From: a virus
DNA: 25,212 bases
Direction: 5' to 3' (one strand)
IMG/VR virus record: IMGVR_UViG_3300024262_000221
Coordinates: 1-25,212 of that record
The notes under the pieces were generated by a model that saw only the letters and a list, made by a program, of their open reading frames with translations, ran no database searches and was not told the DNA's origin. Numbering within the stretch: the stretch's first letter is position 1; each line of letters starts with the position of its first letter. Position numbers and translations under genes: made by a program. This document shows positions 1 to 6,910 of the stretch, piece after piece.

Positions 1-96
1 GATATAGTATGTAGCCTCTGCTTGCGAGTCGAACTTAATGCCGTCAATAATTGTTTTGCGGTTATTGTACTTATTGCCTTTTGTGCGGTAAAACAT
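1..96 (-). CDS. DUF1064-type nuclease-like protein, N-terminal fragment
   Basis: The gene starts at the ATG at 96-94 and runs off the left edge, leaving about 32 residues. The visible part has a lysine/asparagine-rich start, KYNNRK, then a segment reading IDGIKFDSQAEATYY. This matches the opening of phage DUF1064 proteins (basic K-Y-x-N-K-K-T start, then DGIxFDSKxEAxxY), which belong to the restriction-endonuclease-like (VRR-NUC/Holliday-junction-resolvase-like) group and usually sit among replication or recombination genes. Its start overlaps the stop of the antirepressor-like gene by one base (TAATG), so the two are probably co-transcribed and coupled. Catalytic residues lie outside the window and could not be checked. 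Confidence 0.7.
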   Translation of the reverse strand, partial: MFYRTKGNKYNNRKTIIDGIKFDSQAEATYYI

Positions 97-749
97 TAAA
101 TATCAAAATTAAATTTTTTAATCCAACCGTTGATTATGTTAATTGCTAATTGATAATCCTCAAACACATATTCGTTAATTGAACGTCTGCCTACTTGTTC
201 ATGTAGTTTATTCCATATATTGTGATATGGTTGTTGACTTCTAATTGCCAAGGCTCTTACTCTCTCATTAAGTATATCTTTTTGTCCTTTACGTATGGGG
301 AAGTTAGCAGTATCCCCCTTAAGCATGGCAACGTCACCCTGTAGCTCTCTAATATCACTTTGATTTCTTTCTGCAAGTTCAACAACCGCAAGTAATGCCC
401 TCACAGTATCACTTAATCCACCCGTTACAATTTGTTGAGGAGGTTTGTTTTGTTGAATTACTTCTTTAGCAATATGTTTTTTGTAGTTCTTTTCATTTTC
501 ATTTACGCTAGGATTGATTGAAAACTGATTACCTCTATTAGAGTCTTTCATATTTAGTAAAATTGCTAAACCCTCTTCACTAATATATCTAGACCTCCTA
601 TAATCACCCTCACCCTTTGTGTAAATTATATTATTTTTAATATGTCCAATATAATTTTGAATCAACCTATGTATTGATGTAATTGATACATTTAATTTAC
701 CTGCTATATCTTTAGCATTGTAATAATTTTGACCATTTATATTTTGCAT
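96..749 (-). CDS. Antirepressor-like DNA-binding protein (HTH + ORF6C-like)
   Basis: A 217-residue protein. Residues 9-31 (YYNAKDIAGKLNVSITSIHR region) look like a winged helix-turn-helix, followed by a YISEEGLAILL segment typical of phage antirepressor N-terminal domains. A middle linker contains a short coiled-coil stretch. The last 60 residues (RVRALAIRSQQPYHNIWNKL ... YVFEDYQLAINIINGWIKK) resemble ORF6C, the C-terminal domain of phage antirepressors. The reading frame stays open back to 899, but that stretch crosses a transcription terminator, so I take the ATG at 749, which lies just downstream of a good promoter (780-808). No Shine-Dalgarno site is seen. The role is probably lytic/lysogenic control or control of the downstream early genes; this is inference from domain architecture. 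Confidence 0.65.
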   Translation of the reverse strand: MQNINGQNYYNAKDIAGKLNVSITSIHRLIQNYIGHIKNNIIYTKGEGDYRRSRYISEEGLAILLNMKDSNRGNQFSINPSVNENEKNYKKHIAKEVIQQNKPPQQIVTGGLSDTVRALLAVVELAERNQSDIRELQGDVAMLKGDTANFPIRKGQKDILNERVRALAIRSQQPYHNIWNKLHEQVGRRSINEYVFEDYQLAINIINGWIKKFNFDI

Positions 750-779
750 GTATAATGTTGTTAGTTTATATGCAAAACT

Positions 780-808
780 ATTATACCATTTTGTCGAGCC
801 AATCGCAA
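780..808 (-). promoter_or_regulatory. Promoter for antirepressor-like gene
   Basis: Minus-strand TTGCGA (808-803), a 17-bp spacer and TGGTATAAT (788-780, extended -10). Predicted transcription starts about 25 bases before the ATG at 749. The same stretch also fits the Bacteroidota pattern (TTG at 802-800, 19-bp spacer, TAGTTTTG at 780-773), so the sigma-factor type cannot be settled from this site alone. Confidence 0.6.
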
Positions 809-826
809 TTTGGTATTTTTTGTTGT

Positions 827-861
827 AAATAAAACCCCCTGTGCTGTAGGCATACAAGGGG
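827..861 (-). terminator. Rho-independent terminator at end of late operon
   Basis: Minus-strand hairpin with an 8-bp stem, CCCCTTGT (861-854) against ACAGGGGG (842-835), one T-G wobble, an 11-base loop, then TTTTATTT (834-827). The plus strand has no T-run after the stem, so it acts on minus-strand transcripts. It separates the lysis module and the control region from the antirepressor-like gene. Confidence 0.75.
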
Positions 862-868
862 CGTGACA

Positions 869-905
869 GTCCAATTAGGACAAATATTAACAGTCCCATA
901 AGGAC
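869..905. promoter_or_regulatory. Tandem dyad sites GTCC-N5-GGAC
   Basis: Two 13-bp dyads, GTCCAATTAGGAC (869-881) and GTCCCATAAGGAC (893-905), set exactly 24 bp apart with similar flanks (CAGTCC...GGACAAATA). They lie at the predicted start of transcription from the TGATATAAT box at 912-920. They could be a double operator, or two small hairpins in a short RNA that ends at the terminator at 827-861. Confidence 0.5.
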
Positions 906-911
906 AAATAC

Positions 912-920
912 ATTATATCA
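912..920 (-). promoter_or_regulatory. Extended -10 box TGATATAAT
   Basis: Minus-strand TGATATAAT at 920-912, matching the other extended -10 boxes of this window. No good -35 box is present at 16-18 bp. No gene starts before the terminator at 827-861, so a transcript from here would be about 75-80 bases. Confidence 0.4.
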
Positions 921-995
921 TAAAACACACCAAGGAGTACAGACTAATCAAGATATTCTTGCACCCCTGAATGTTAGAATTGTCATCTCATTGTA

Positions 996-1014
996 GCTAA
1001 TACTTAGTACTAGC
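996..1014. promoter_or_regulatory. 19-bp dyad, possible operator
   Basis: GCTAATACT-T-AGTACTAGC: nine-base arms matching at eight positions around a central base. It lies about 25 bases downstream of the start predicted for the promoter at 1046-1074. The loop is too short for a stable RNA hairpin, so a protein-binding site is more likely. The flanking ATTGTAGCTA (990-999) recurs at 24061-24070 in the other control region. Confidence 0.4.
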
Positions 1015-1045
1015 GTGTGCGAGTATATAGACTTTTCTTTACTTT

Positions 1046-1074
1046 ATTATAACATAAAGAATTAACCTTGTCTA
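1046..1074 (-). promoter_or_regulatory. Strong sigma70-like promoter after holin gene
   Basis: Minus-strand TAGACA (1074-1069), exactly 17 bp, then TGTTATAAT (1054-1046): five of six and six of six consensus matches plus an extended -10. The -35 box overlaps the holin stop codon. The roughly 210 bases that follow up to the terminator at 827-861 contain no credible gene on either strand. Confidence 0.65.
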
Positions 1075-1278
1075 CTTATCAGTTCGTAAGAACTCTTTAA
1101 GCATATTAATTAAAGTTGGAACTAGAGCTGACACTACCATAGATAGAGTAGGGTCTCCAAGTTCTACTTGACCTAACCAATCAAGAAAACCTAAAGCGAA
1201 AGCACCAGTTGAGGCTATTGCTAACCCTTTCAAGGTGTTGATTAGATTTTCTTTGCTGAATTGTCGAGATTTAGTCAT
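1072..1278 (-). CDS. Holin-like small membrane protein
   Basis: A 68-residue protein with a charged N-terminus (MTKSRQFSKEN), a hydrophobic stretch at about residues 15-35 (GLAIASTGAFALGFLDWLG) and a second, weaker one at about 44-60 (LSMVVSALVPTLINML), ending in a charged tail (KEFLRTDK). Size, two-helix pattern and its place after the endolysin gene fit a phage holin, which would open the inner membrane for the M23 endolysin. It starts three bases after the preceding gene ends. No family was recognised with certainty, so the call rests on topology and context. Confidence 0.55.
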   Translation of the reverse strand: MTKSRQFSKENLINTLKGLAIASTGAFALGFLDWLGQVELGDPTLSMVVSALVPTLINMLKEFLRTDK

Positions 1279-1280
1279 AA

Positions 1281-1502
1281 TTATAAAGTTAAATCATCTT
1301 GATTACTTGGTACTAAGTAGTCACCGTCTAGAATAGATAGAGGGTTCACTTCTACTACTTCACCAGTAGCTTTATTGGTTACTTTAGCTGTGAATTGAGA
1401 TACCCATCTTTTTTCAGCCTCTGTAACTGTTCCATCTGATAATACAGTACGTCTTAACCTCCAAAACCAATACACTACGCCGTTTTTGCTTTGTAAATCC
1501 AT
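1281..1502 (-). CDS. Small protein of lysis module, function unknown
   Basis: A 73-residue soluble protein with an aromatic, basic N-terminal part (VVYWFWRLRRTVLSDG) and a beta-rich middle (FTAKVTNKATGEVVEVNPLS), acidic at the end. No motif was recognised. It lies between the endolysin and holin-like genes with gaps of about 28 and 2 bases. Its ATG is preceded by the A/T-rich leader AATTTAATTTAATATT, found before several genes here, and not by a Shine-Dalgarno site. Confidence 0.6.
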   Translation of the reverse strand: MDLQSKNGVVYWFWRLRRTVLSDGTVTEAEKRWVSQFTAKVTNKATGEVVEVNPLSILDGDYLVPSNQDDLTL

Positions 1503-1529
1503 AATATTAAATTAAATTGTGCAATTGTA

Positions 1530-2180
1530 TTATACCAGCTTTTTAGCTTCTTGCATAATCAAGTCGTACATCCTTTTATTCATTACCGCTTGTTCCTCTC
1601 TAGTTACATTGTCTTGAGGTTTACTGTTGTCAATCATAATACCATTATCTCTATTCCATTTTACGGCTTCTTCTGCCCAAGCCGAAGTAACTTGTTTATC
1701 CATTTCTTTTATCATTAATTTATATAGTTTTGGGTCAATAAACGTGTCAAACAATCCTTGTATTGTTTTTGCTTTGTTTCGTTGTTTTGCATGATAGCTT
1801 ATTGCCTCTTGTAGTGTCTTGATGTGGCTACAATTAGGCAATATATCCCAGTGAATGTGAGGGTTGGTGGTTAGGCTTCCAGTGTTACCAGCAATTGCAA
1901 ATAACTCATCTCTTTTTTTTCTTCCAGAAGGTACGTCAGTAGTAGCATAATCACAATGACCGAAACGGTGCAAATAACCCATATCATCAAGAAAATACAC
2001 CCAATTACCGCCTTGATTGCCCCAGCTTACACCAAGCAATATACCGTCATATACAGCATACATCTTATCGCCTATCTTACACGCAAGGTCTACACCTAAG
2101 TGCCAAGCACCATACCACGTTTTTTTAGCAAAATCATAATAAAGCACTTCATAATTATCTACTAGGAATCTTTCACTCAT
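1530..2180 (-). CDS. Endolysin: M23 peptidase with SLH-like C-terminus
   Basis: A 216-residue protein. The N-terminal domain (about residues 20-120) is a LytM/M23 metallopeptidase with the full motif set: HLGVD (H27, D31, zinc ligands), GH at H75, and HIH at H108/H110. Such enzymes cut peptide cross-bridges in peptidoglycan. The C-terminal part (about 167-205), with WAEEAVKWNRDNGIM and VTREEQAVMNKRM, resembles an S-layer-homology repeat, a cell-wall binding module. There is no signal peptide, so release would depend on the holin-like protein downstream. The start is preceded by AT-rich DNA that also holds a divergent promoter (2200-2228). Confidence 0.85.
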   Translation of the reverse strand: MSERFLVDNYEVLYYDFAKKTWYGAWHLGVDLACKIGDKMYAVYDGILLGVSWGNQGGNWVYFLDDMGYLHRFGHCDYATTDVPSGRKKRDELFAIAGNTGSLTTNPHIHWDILPNCSHIKTLQEAISYHAKQRNKAKTIQGLFDTFIDPKLYKLMIKEMDKQVTSAWAEEAVKWNRDNGIMIDNSKPQDNVTREEQAVMNKRMYDLIMQEAKKLV

Positions 2181-2199
2181 GTTTAATTGTTAAATAATA

Positions 2200-2228
2200 T
2201 TGACTTGTCTACTTATTAAGTATATACT
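2200..2228 (+). promoter_or_regulatory. Plus-strand promoter TTGACT-17-TATACT
   Basis: TTGACT at 2200-2205 and TATACT at 2223-2228 with a 17-bp spacer, each matching five of six consensus bases. It points away from the endolysin gene, opposite to every other transcription unit, and towards a small open frame at 2255-2392. Confidence 0.5.
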
Positions 2229-2254
2229 AGGATTAAGATAGTTTAATTTAATAT

Positions 2255-2392
2255 ATGAATATTTTTTCAATTTGTGCGTTAATGTATATTTCTGTACAGA
2301 TTTTTGGTTTAGGTGCTGGTATTTTTTATGCTTTGTTGTTTGCGGTTCTTGACGAACTAATCACTTTTTTAATTATGAAATATAATCGTTAA
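2255..2392 (+). CDS. Possible plus-strand 45-residue membrane protein
   Basis: The ATG at 2255 opens a 45-codon frame ending at the TAA at 2390-2392. The product is hydrophobic from about residue 3 to 32 (ISVQIFGLGAGIFYALLFAV in the middle), then DELITFLIMKYNR, so it could span the membrane once or twice with a basic C-terminus. Its stop shares TTAA with the stop of the minus-strand gene ending at 2389. It lies 27 bases after a good plus-strand promoter and fills most of a 208-bp gap that has no minus-strand start. Against it: the plus strand is T-rich here, which makes any frame look hydrophobic, and there is no ribosome binding site. Confidence 0.4.
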   Translation: MNIFSICALMYISVQIFGLGAGIFYALLFAVLDELITFLIMKYNR

Positions 2393-4335
2393 TTCAGCGG
2401 GGTAAATATAGAGGGTATCTCTTCTTGTGTTATTGATGAATTAGGTAAAACATTATCTAAAGGTGTAAATATAGAGGGTATTTGTTCTGTAGGCTGATTT
2501 TGCTGTTGAATCTGACTTGCTTGTGATGAGGTTATGTTTTGAGTTATAGCTGGTATTAAACCTGGTAAAATTCTCTCTAATGCTTGATTAACTATATTAG
2601 CTTCTACTTGTGGGATATCTTTTAGTGCGGTTTCTATAATTTCTTTTGCGACAACTACTTTATCTCGACCAAACAGTTTATCGATTTTATTTAAAATTGT
2701 AAATTGAGGTGTAGTAGTGGCTTGTGCAATTTCTTGTCCTGCTTTAGTAATTCCACTTTCAATTCCCCCAACAAAAGATGATGGCGGTTTAATATCATAA
2801 ACTTTTTCTAACACATCCGAAAAGTTAATTTGGCTTTGTATTTCTTTAAGTCTTTGTGACGGTGAAATATTTGGTTTATATATGTTTAAAGCTTTGTACA
2901 TGTCATTAAGTAGTTGGGTAGGTCTACTAGTATTTCTATTAATCAATGGACGTACAATTTCAGCTGCTTTTATATTTTGGCTAGCTTTATCAGAAAACCC
3001 TGTATCTTTTAAAGCTTTTTTAATCTGATCAACGGCTTGTTTAGATACTGCATATTTTTTATTTAAATCTACGTATTCTTTGTTTGTTTTACCTATTGAA
3101 TTAACAATTCTATTGCGTAATGTGCTAAACAAAGTATCTATTGGAGACTTACCTGTAACTTGTTGATTTAATTTTGCAATATCTAGTTTTTTGCCTAGCT
3201 CTTCAACTAAATCTAAAGCTTGATTAGAGTTTTTAAGATTATTTATTTTTGTAAAAGCTGTATTGATTAATTCACGCTCCCCACCAGTAATTGATCCAGG
3301 AAAAACAAGTTCTTTTGTTTTATTATCAATTTTAATATTTAAATCATCAAGAGTACGAGTTAAAAATCGTTTAGCAGGATTAACATCTATTGCAGTAGGA
3401 TTTTTACGTATTTGTTGTTTTGCATTATTTAACAATTGACCAACTTGCCTAGTATTATTTTGTAATTCTTGGTATTCATTTAGTACCCTTTTACCTATTG
3501 CGACAATAGGTTGTTCCGCTGTATCATCTAGTGAACGTTGAACAGCTTTTTTTTGCATTTCTTGGAATATGCTTTTTTGTTGCGGATTAGCTCTGAGCAA
3601 CTTATTTACGGTTGTTTTAGGTATTCCAACGTCATCAGCTGATGTCCGTAAATAATTAAATAATTCTTTTGTTGTCTTAGGTTTACTTATAGATCTAGTA
3701 ATAGGTCTAGCAACAGTCCCCAGTAAACCTAAAGCACCAGTTGCCCCTGCTGTAATTACACCAGTTGCTTTTGCTCCTTCTGTATCAGTTAACCCTGAAG
3801 TCGCTAGTTGAGTACCAGCTGAAGTTAAGCCTTGTGAAGCCATGTTAGCTAATCCACGCCCTATAGCTGGTAGTTTTTGCACTGCTTGACTTGCTTGTGT
3901 AGCCCTACTTGCTTGTGTAGCTGGCGTAGCAAAACTTGCAACGTTTACAATGGTTCCTCCTATTTTTTGTGCTGTATTAGTAGGTTGTAAAGCTGGTGAT
4001 GTTCTGATTGCTTGTGTAGCTTGTATTGCACTTTCAGCTCTAGTTGGTTGATTTAAGCCTAAGCTTGTGCCGTATGCTGATTCCTCAATAGATTTAGGTA
4101 GTACTGCTTTAATAACATATTGTTTTAATTTTTCTCTTGGCTTTTGAATTTTAGCAACTGTTTCTGCAACACCAGCACTAATTCTTGTTGCTTCTTTTAC
4201 AGCTCCTACTCCAATATCTTTAGCTCCAACAACTGCTTTTTTAGCTAAACCAGTAGTCTCCTCAAAAAATCCTTTTTTTTGTGGTTCACCAGTTAAAGCT
4301 TTAAGTGCTTTTTTTTGTTCTTTAGTTAAATTCAT
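2389..4335 (-). CDS. Putative internal virion / ejection protein
   Basis: A 648-residue protein rich in Ala, Gln, Thr and Lys. Near the N-terminus are amphipathic and glycine/alanine-rich stretches (about 28-60 and 190-205, AGATGALGLLGTVARP), the kind seen in podovirus proteins that enter the host envelope with the DNA. The middle is predominantly helical. The extreme C-terminus holds two copies of [EQ]IPSIFTPL (617-626 and 638-647), spaced 21 residues apart. It follows the M23-fold virion protein after one base. No named family was recognised; the call rests on size, composition and position between the tail fibre and lysis genes, as in P22 and T7 gene order. Confidence 0.55.
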   Translation of the reverse strand: MNLTKEQKKALKALTGEPQKKGFFEETTGLAKKAVVGAKDIGVGAVKEATRISAGVAETVAKIQKPREKLKQYVIKAVLPKSIEESAYGTSLGLNQPTRAESAIQATQAIRTSPALQPTNTAQKIGGTIVNVASFATPATQASRATQASQAVQKLPAIGRGLANMASQGLTSAGTQLATSGLTDTEGAKATGVITAGATGALGLLGTVARPITRSISKPKTTKELFNYLRTSADDVGIPKTTVNKLLRANPQQKSIFQEMQKKAVQRSLDDTAEQPIVAIGKRVLNEYQELQNNTRQVGQLLNNAKQQIRKNPTAIDVNPAKRFLTRTLDDLNIKIDNKTKELVFPGSITGGERELINTAFTKINNLKNSNQALDLVEELGKKLDIAKLNQQVTGKSPIDTLFSTLRNRIVNSIGKTNKEYVDLNKKYAVSKQAVDQIKKALKDTGFSDKASQNIKAAEIVRPLINRNTSRPTQLLNDMYKALNIYKPNISPSQRLKEIQSQINFSDVLEKVYDIKPPSSFVGGIESGITKAGQEIAQATTTPQFTILNKIDKLFGRDKVVVAKEIIETALKDIPQVEANIVNQALERILPGLIPAITQNITSSQASQIQQQNQPTEQIPSIFTPLDNVLPNSSITQEEIPSIFTPLN

Positions 4336-4336
4336 A

Positions 4337-6907
4337 TTATCTTGGAGTTATTAATCCTTGTTGTATTGCTGTATCAATCCCTGCTTTATTAGCCAACAAT
4401 GTTTGTAAATTTTGCAATTGTGCAGGTGTTAAACCAGCTTTAGTTTGATAATTTTTGCCTTGCAAAGTTACGCCAAAGACTTGGTTTTGGGATGTTGCTG
4501 TTGATTGATTATTTGGTAATGCAAACGCTGCAAACTCATCTACATTAACATTAGGGTATAGTTGCTGTACGGTGTTTCTCGCTGTATTGTAGTTTTTTTC
4601 CGCCAAACTTCGCCCTGTTCTAAGGGCTGATAATACATTTTCTGCATTAGCTTTACCTGATACTATATCATTTGCTAAATTTGTGAGTTTAAATCGTGGA
4701 GATATTGCATCTATTAAATCCCAATCGGCACCAACTAAAGCTCCTAGTTCTGCTGCGTTTTTATAGTCGACTGCGATTTGCGAAGAGATTGTATTAATAT
4801 CTGCTAATTTTTGTCCAGTATAAGCAATTCCGTTTGTTTCGATGTAATCAATTAAACGGTCTATATTTTGAATTAATCCAGTTGCTCCCTTTAAAGCTGT
4901 TCCAGTTCCTGAATTTATTAATTCTCTTTTTTCTTTGGTAAGCGTTTCTTCTTGTTTTTGTTGATTTTGCATTGCCTCTTTCATCATTTCTTCAGATCTT
5001 TTTTGTTGATCTAAGTTAGATTGAATTTGCCATTGTGGCGTTAAAGCTAATCCTTGTCCTCCTTCTTGTTGCCCAGCGAAAGGACGTTCACCAATACCAG
5101 CATACATTCGTGCTGTTTCTAACCCCATAGGCGAACCATCTGAAGAATAAACTGTATAATCAAGATGTGTTCCTCTACCTGCTGCTAATTCTTCTGATGT
5201 AGGAGGTGTTCCATCTCCTTTTAATACATTACCAGTGTTACCCATACCCCCTAAATATGCTAATTGATTAACTCTTTGCCCAACTTGTACTCCGATATTA
5301 TCTAAATGTGCAAATTGATGTATTTTTCCGTCTGCTGCTCTTACCTGAACAACATTACCCCAACCACCTTTAGGTCCAGCAAATACAACTTCACCAGCAA
5401 TTGAACTTGTAATAGGAGACCCTTTTTTACCTGCTAAATCCACACCGTTTGCATTCATAGATGATCCATTGAATATTTGTGTATATTCAGCCACTAAAGA
5501 ATTTTGATTTGGGTTTCCTGCAAATTCCATATTGCTACTATTACCTACCATAATAGGTTCAGCAAATATGTTTCCGCTTGCATCTTGTTTCACTGCAAAG
5601 AATTGTCCTGTAATTGGATCTTGTTGTGTATTTAGGTATTTTGCCCCTGCTGTTACACTTGCTCCATAAGGTATAGTTTGACCATCTCCTGATAATATAG
5701 GTGCACCAAAGTCATCAACTAAATACCCCAAACCTTCAGATAATTTATCATTTGCTTTTTGTCCTGCAGTGGTTGTTTCAACCATAGCATTACTTAATAA
5801 TCCCATTAAGTTTTCATTGCCGACTTGCTCTGCTTCCATACGTAAAGCAGATAAAGTTTGTAAGTTTTGCATTTTTAAATCGTCCGCTTGAGCTTTTACA
5901 TTTTGTAAGGATTGTTGCATTGCTGATATAGTATCAGCGTCAACCCCTTCTCGCCTTGCTTCCTCTATTCGAATAGCCATTCTTTTTTCAGCTTCAATAG
6001 CATTAATCATTCCTGTTACTTCTTGATCTATTTTTTGCATTGCTTGTACCCCAATAGACCCAGTTAAAGCACCAGTTGCCCCTAACAATCTTTCTTGTGT
6101 AGAAGTAGCTTGTTCTCCTTGTTCTCTAGCTCTAGCAATTACTGGAGCATATTGTTGTTCAATATCTCTTTCAAACTGTTCTAATTCTCTAGTTCGTCTT
6201 TCATCTTGTTGTAGTCTTGTTTGTTCAATTTCTTGTTGTAAAGCTTGTTTTCTTCTTTCTAACTCGCCTTCAAGTTCTTTAGCTGATTGTTCAAATTGAG
6301 TAACCTGTTGTTGTGGTGCAAATAATTGCTCTGTTTGCATAGCAGCAGCAAAAGCTCTTTGATCGTCTGTTAAAGGCTTACCTGCCAACTGATTTTCTAA
6401 AATTGATTGCGTTATCATCATTCTTTCATCCATGCTGTATTGGCGTCTAGTCGGACCTGATACTTCTGATGTACTGCCAACTAAGCTTGGAGCTGGAGTA
6501 ACTGGTCTAACACTCGGTCTAGGAGTGCCGAACTCTTGTTCTGGTGTCATACGACCTTGACTAGTCAATTGCTGTAAGCTTGGAGATTGTGTTGTTTTAG
6601 TTACACCATTAATCGTTTCTGTATTCGATAATATAGGAGAAGGAGCTTTAGCTGTTGGATTCCCTCCTACCATAGAAACATTTTGCGTTCTAGGTGTACC
6701 AAATTCCTGCTCTGGTGTTAACCTTGCATTTGTTCTAGGAGCACCAAACTCTTGTTCTGGTGTTAGTCTAATTTGTGGTGTTGTTGGTTTAGGTGTTTGA
6801 TTTTGTGGTAGTCTATTTGTTGGCAATGCGGAAGGCACAACTGGTTTAGGAGCTGGCGTTGGTTTAGGTTGCGTTCTGGTAAATCCATAAGGTCTTTTTA
6901 TTGCCAT
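4337..6907 (-). CDS. Large virion protein with degenerate M23 (LytM-like) domain
   Basis: An 856-residue protein. Residues 1-150 are Pro/Thr/Gln-rich and contain three copies of R[LM]TPEQEFG[AT]PR (47-58, 62-73, 119-130). Residues about 200-370 form a long Glu/Gln/Arg-rich coiled coil. Residues about 465-600 have the M23 fold (GVDLAGKKGSPI, GWGNVVQVR, HQFAHL, GNTGN, GRGTHLDYTVY), but the first zinc ligand position is Ala486 where His is expected, and the last His of HxH is Asp583; H534 and H581 remain. The C-terminus is helical. The family resemblance is to phage ejection or tail-tip proteins that help cross the cell wall; peptidase activity looks doubtful. Confidence 0.65.
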   Translation of the reverse strand: MAIKRPYGFTRTQPKPTPAPKPVVPSALPTNRLPQNQTPKPTTPQIRLTPEQEFGAPRTNARLTPEQEFGTPRTQNVSMVGGNPTAKAPSPILSNTETINGVTKTTQSPSLQQLTSQGRMTPEQEFGTPRPSVRPVTPAPSLVGSTSEVSGPTRRQYSMDERMMITQSILENQLAGKPLTDDQRAFAAAMQTEQLFAPQQQVTQFEQSAKELEGELERRKQALQQEIEQTRLQQDERRTRELEQFERDIEQQYAPVIARAREQGEQATSTQERLLGATGALTGSIGVQAMQKIDQEVTGMINAIEAEKRMAIRIEEARREGVDADTISAMQQSLQNVKAQADDLKMQNLQTLSALRMEAEQVGNENLMGLLSNAMVETTTAGQKANDKLSEGLGYLVDDFGAPILSGDGQTIPYGASVTAGAKYLNTQQDPITGQFFAVKQDASGNIFAEPIMVGNSSNMEFAGNPNQNSLVAEYTQIFNGSSMNANGVDLAGKKGSPITSSIAGEVVFAGPKGGWGNVVQVRAADGKIHQFAHLDNIGVQVGQRVNQLAYLGGMGNTGNVLKGDGTPPTSEELAAGRGTHLDYTVYSSDGSPMGLETARMYAGIGERPFAGQQEGGQGLALTPQWQIQSNLDQQKRSEEMMKEAMQNQQKQEETLTKEKRELINSGTGTALKGATGLIQNIDRLIDYIETNGIAYTGQKLADINTISSQIAVDYKNAAELGALVGADWDLIDAISPRFKLTNLANDIVSGKANAENVLSALRTGRSLAEKNYNTARNTVQQLYPNVNVDEFAAFALPNNQSTATSQNQVFGVTLQGKNYQTKAGLTPAQLQNLQTLLANKAGIDTAIQQGLITPR

Positions 6908-6910
6908 ATT

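Noticed and set aside
750-899. Longer version of the antirepressor-like gene starting at 899
   Set aside because: The extra 50 codons run through a terminator hairpin with T-run and through the promoter that best fits the shorter gene; the extension is unlike any N-terminus of the family.
2204-2216. CTTGTCTACTTAT repeated at 1068-1080 and 2204-2216
   Set aside because: A 13-mer shared by chance is expected in 25 kb of AT-rich DNA; one copy lies in coding sequence and the two sit differently relative to the promoters.
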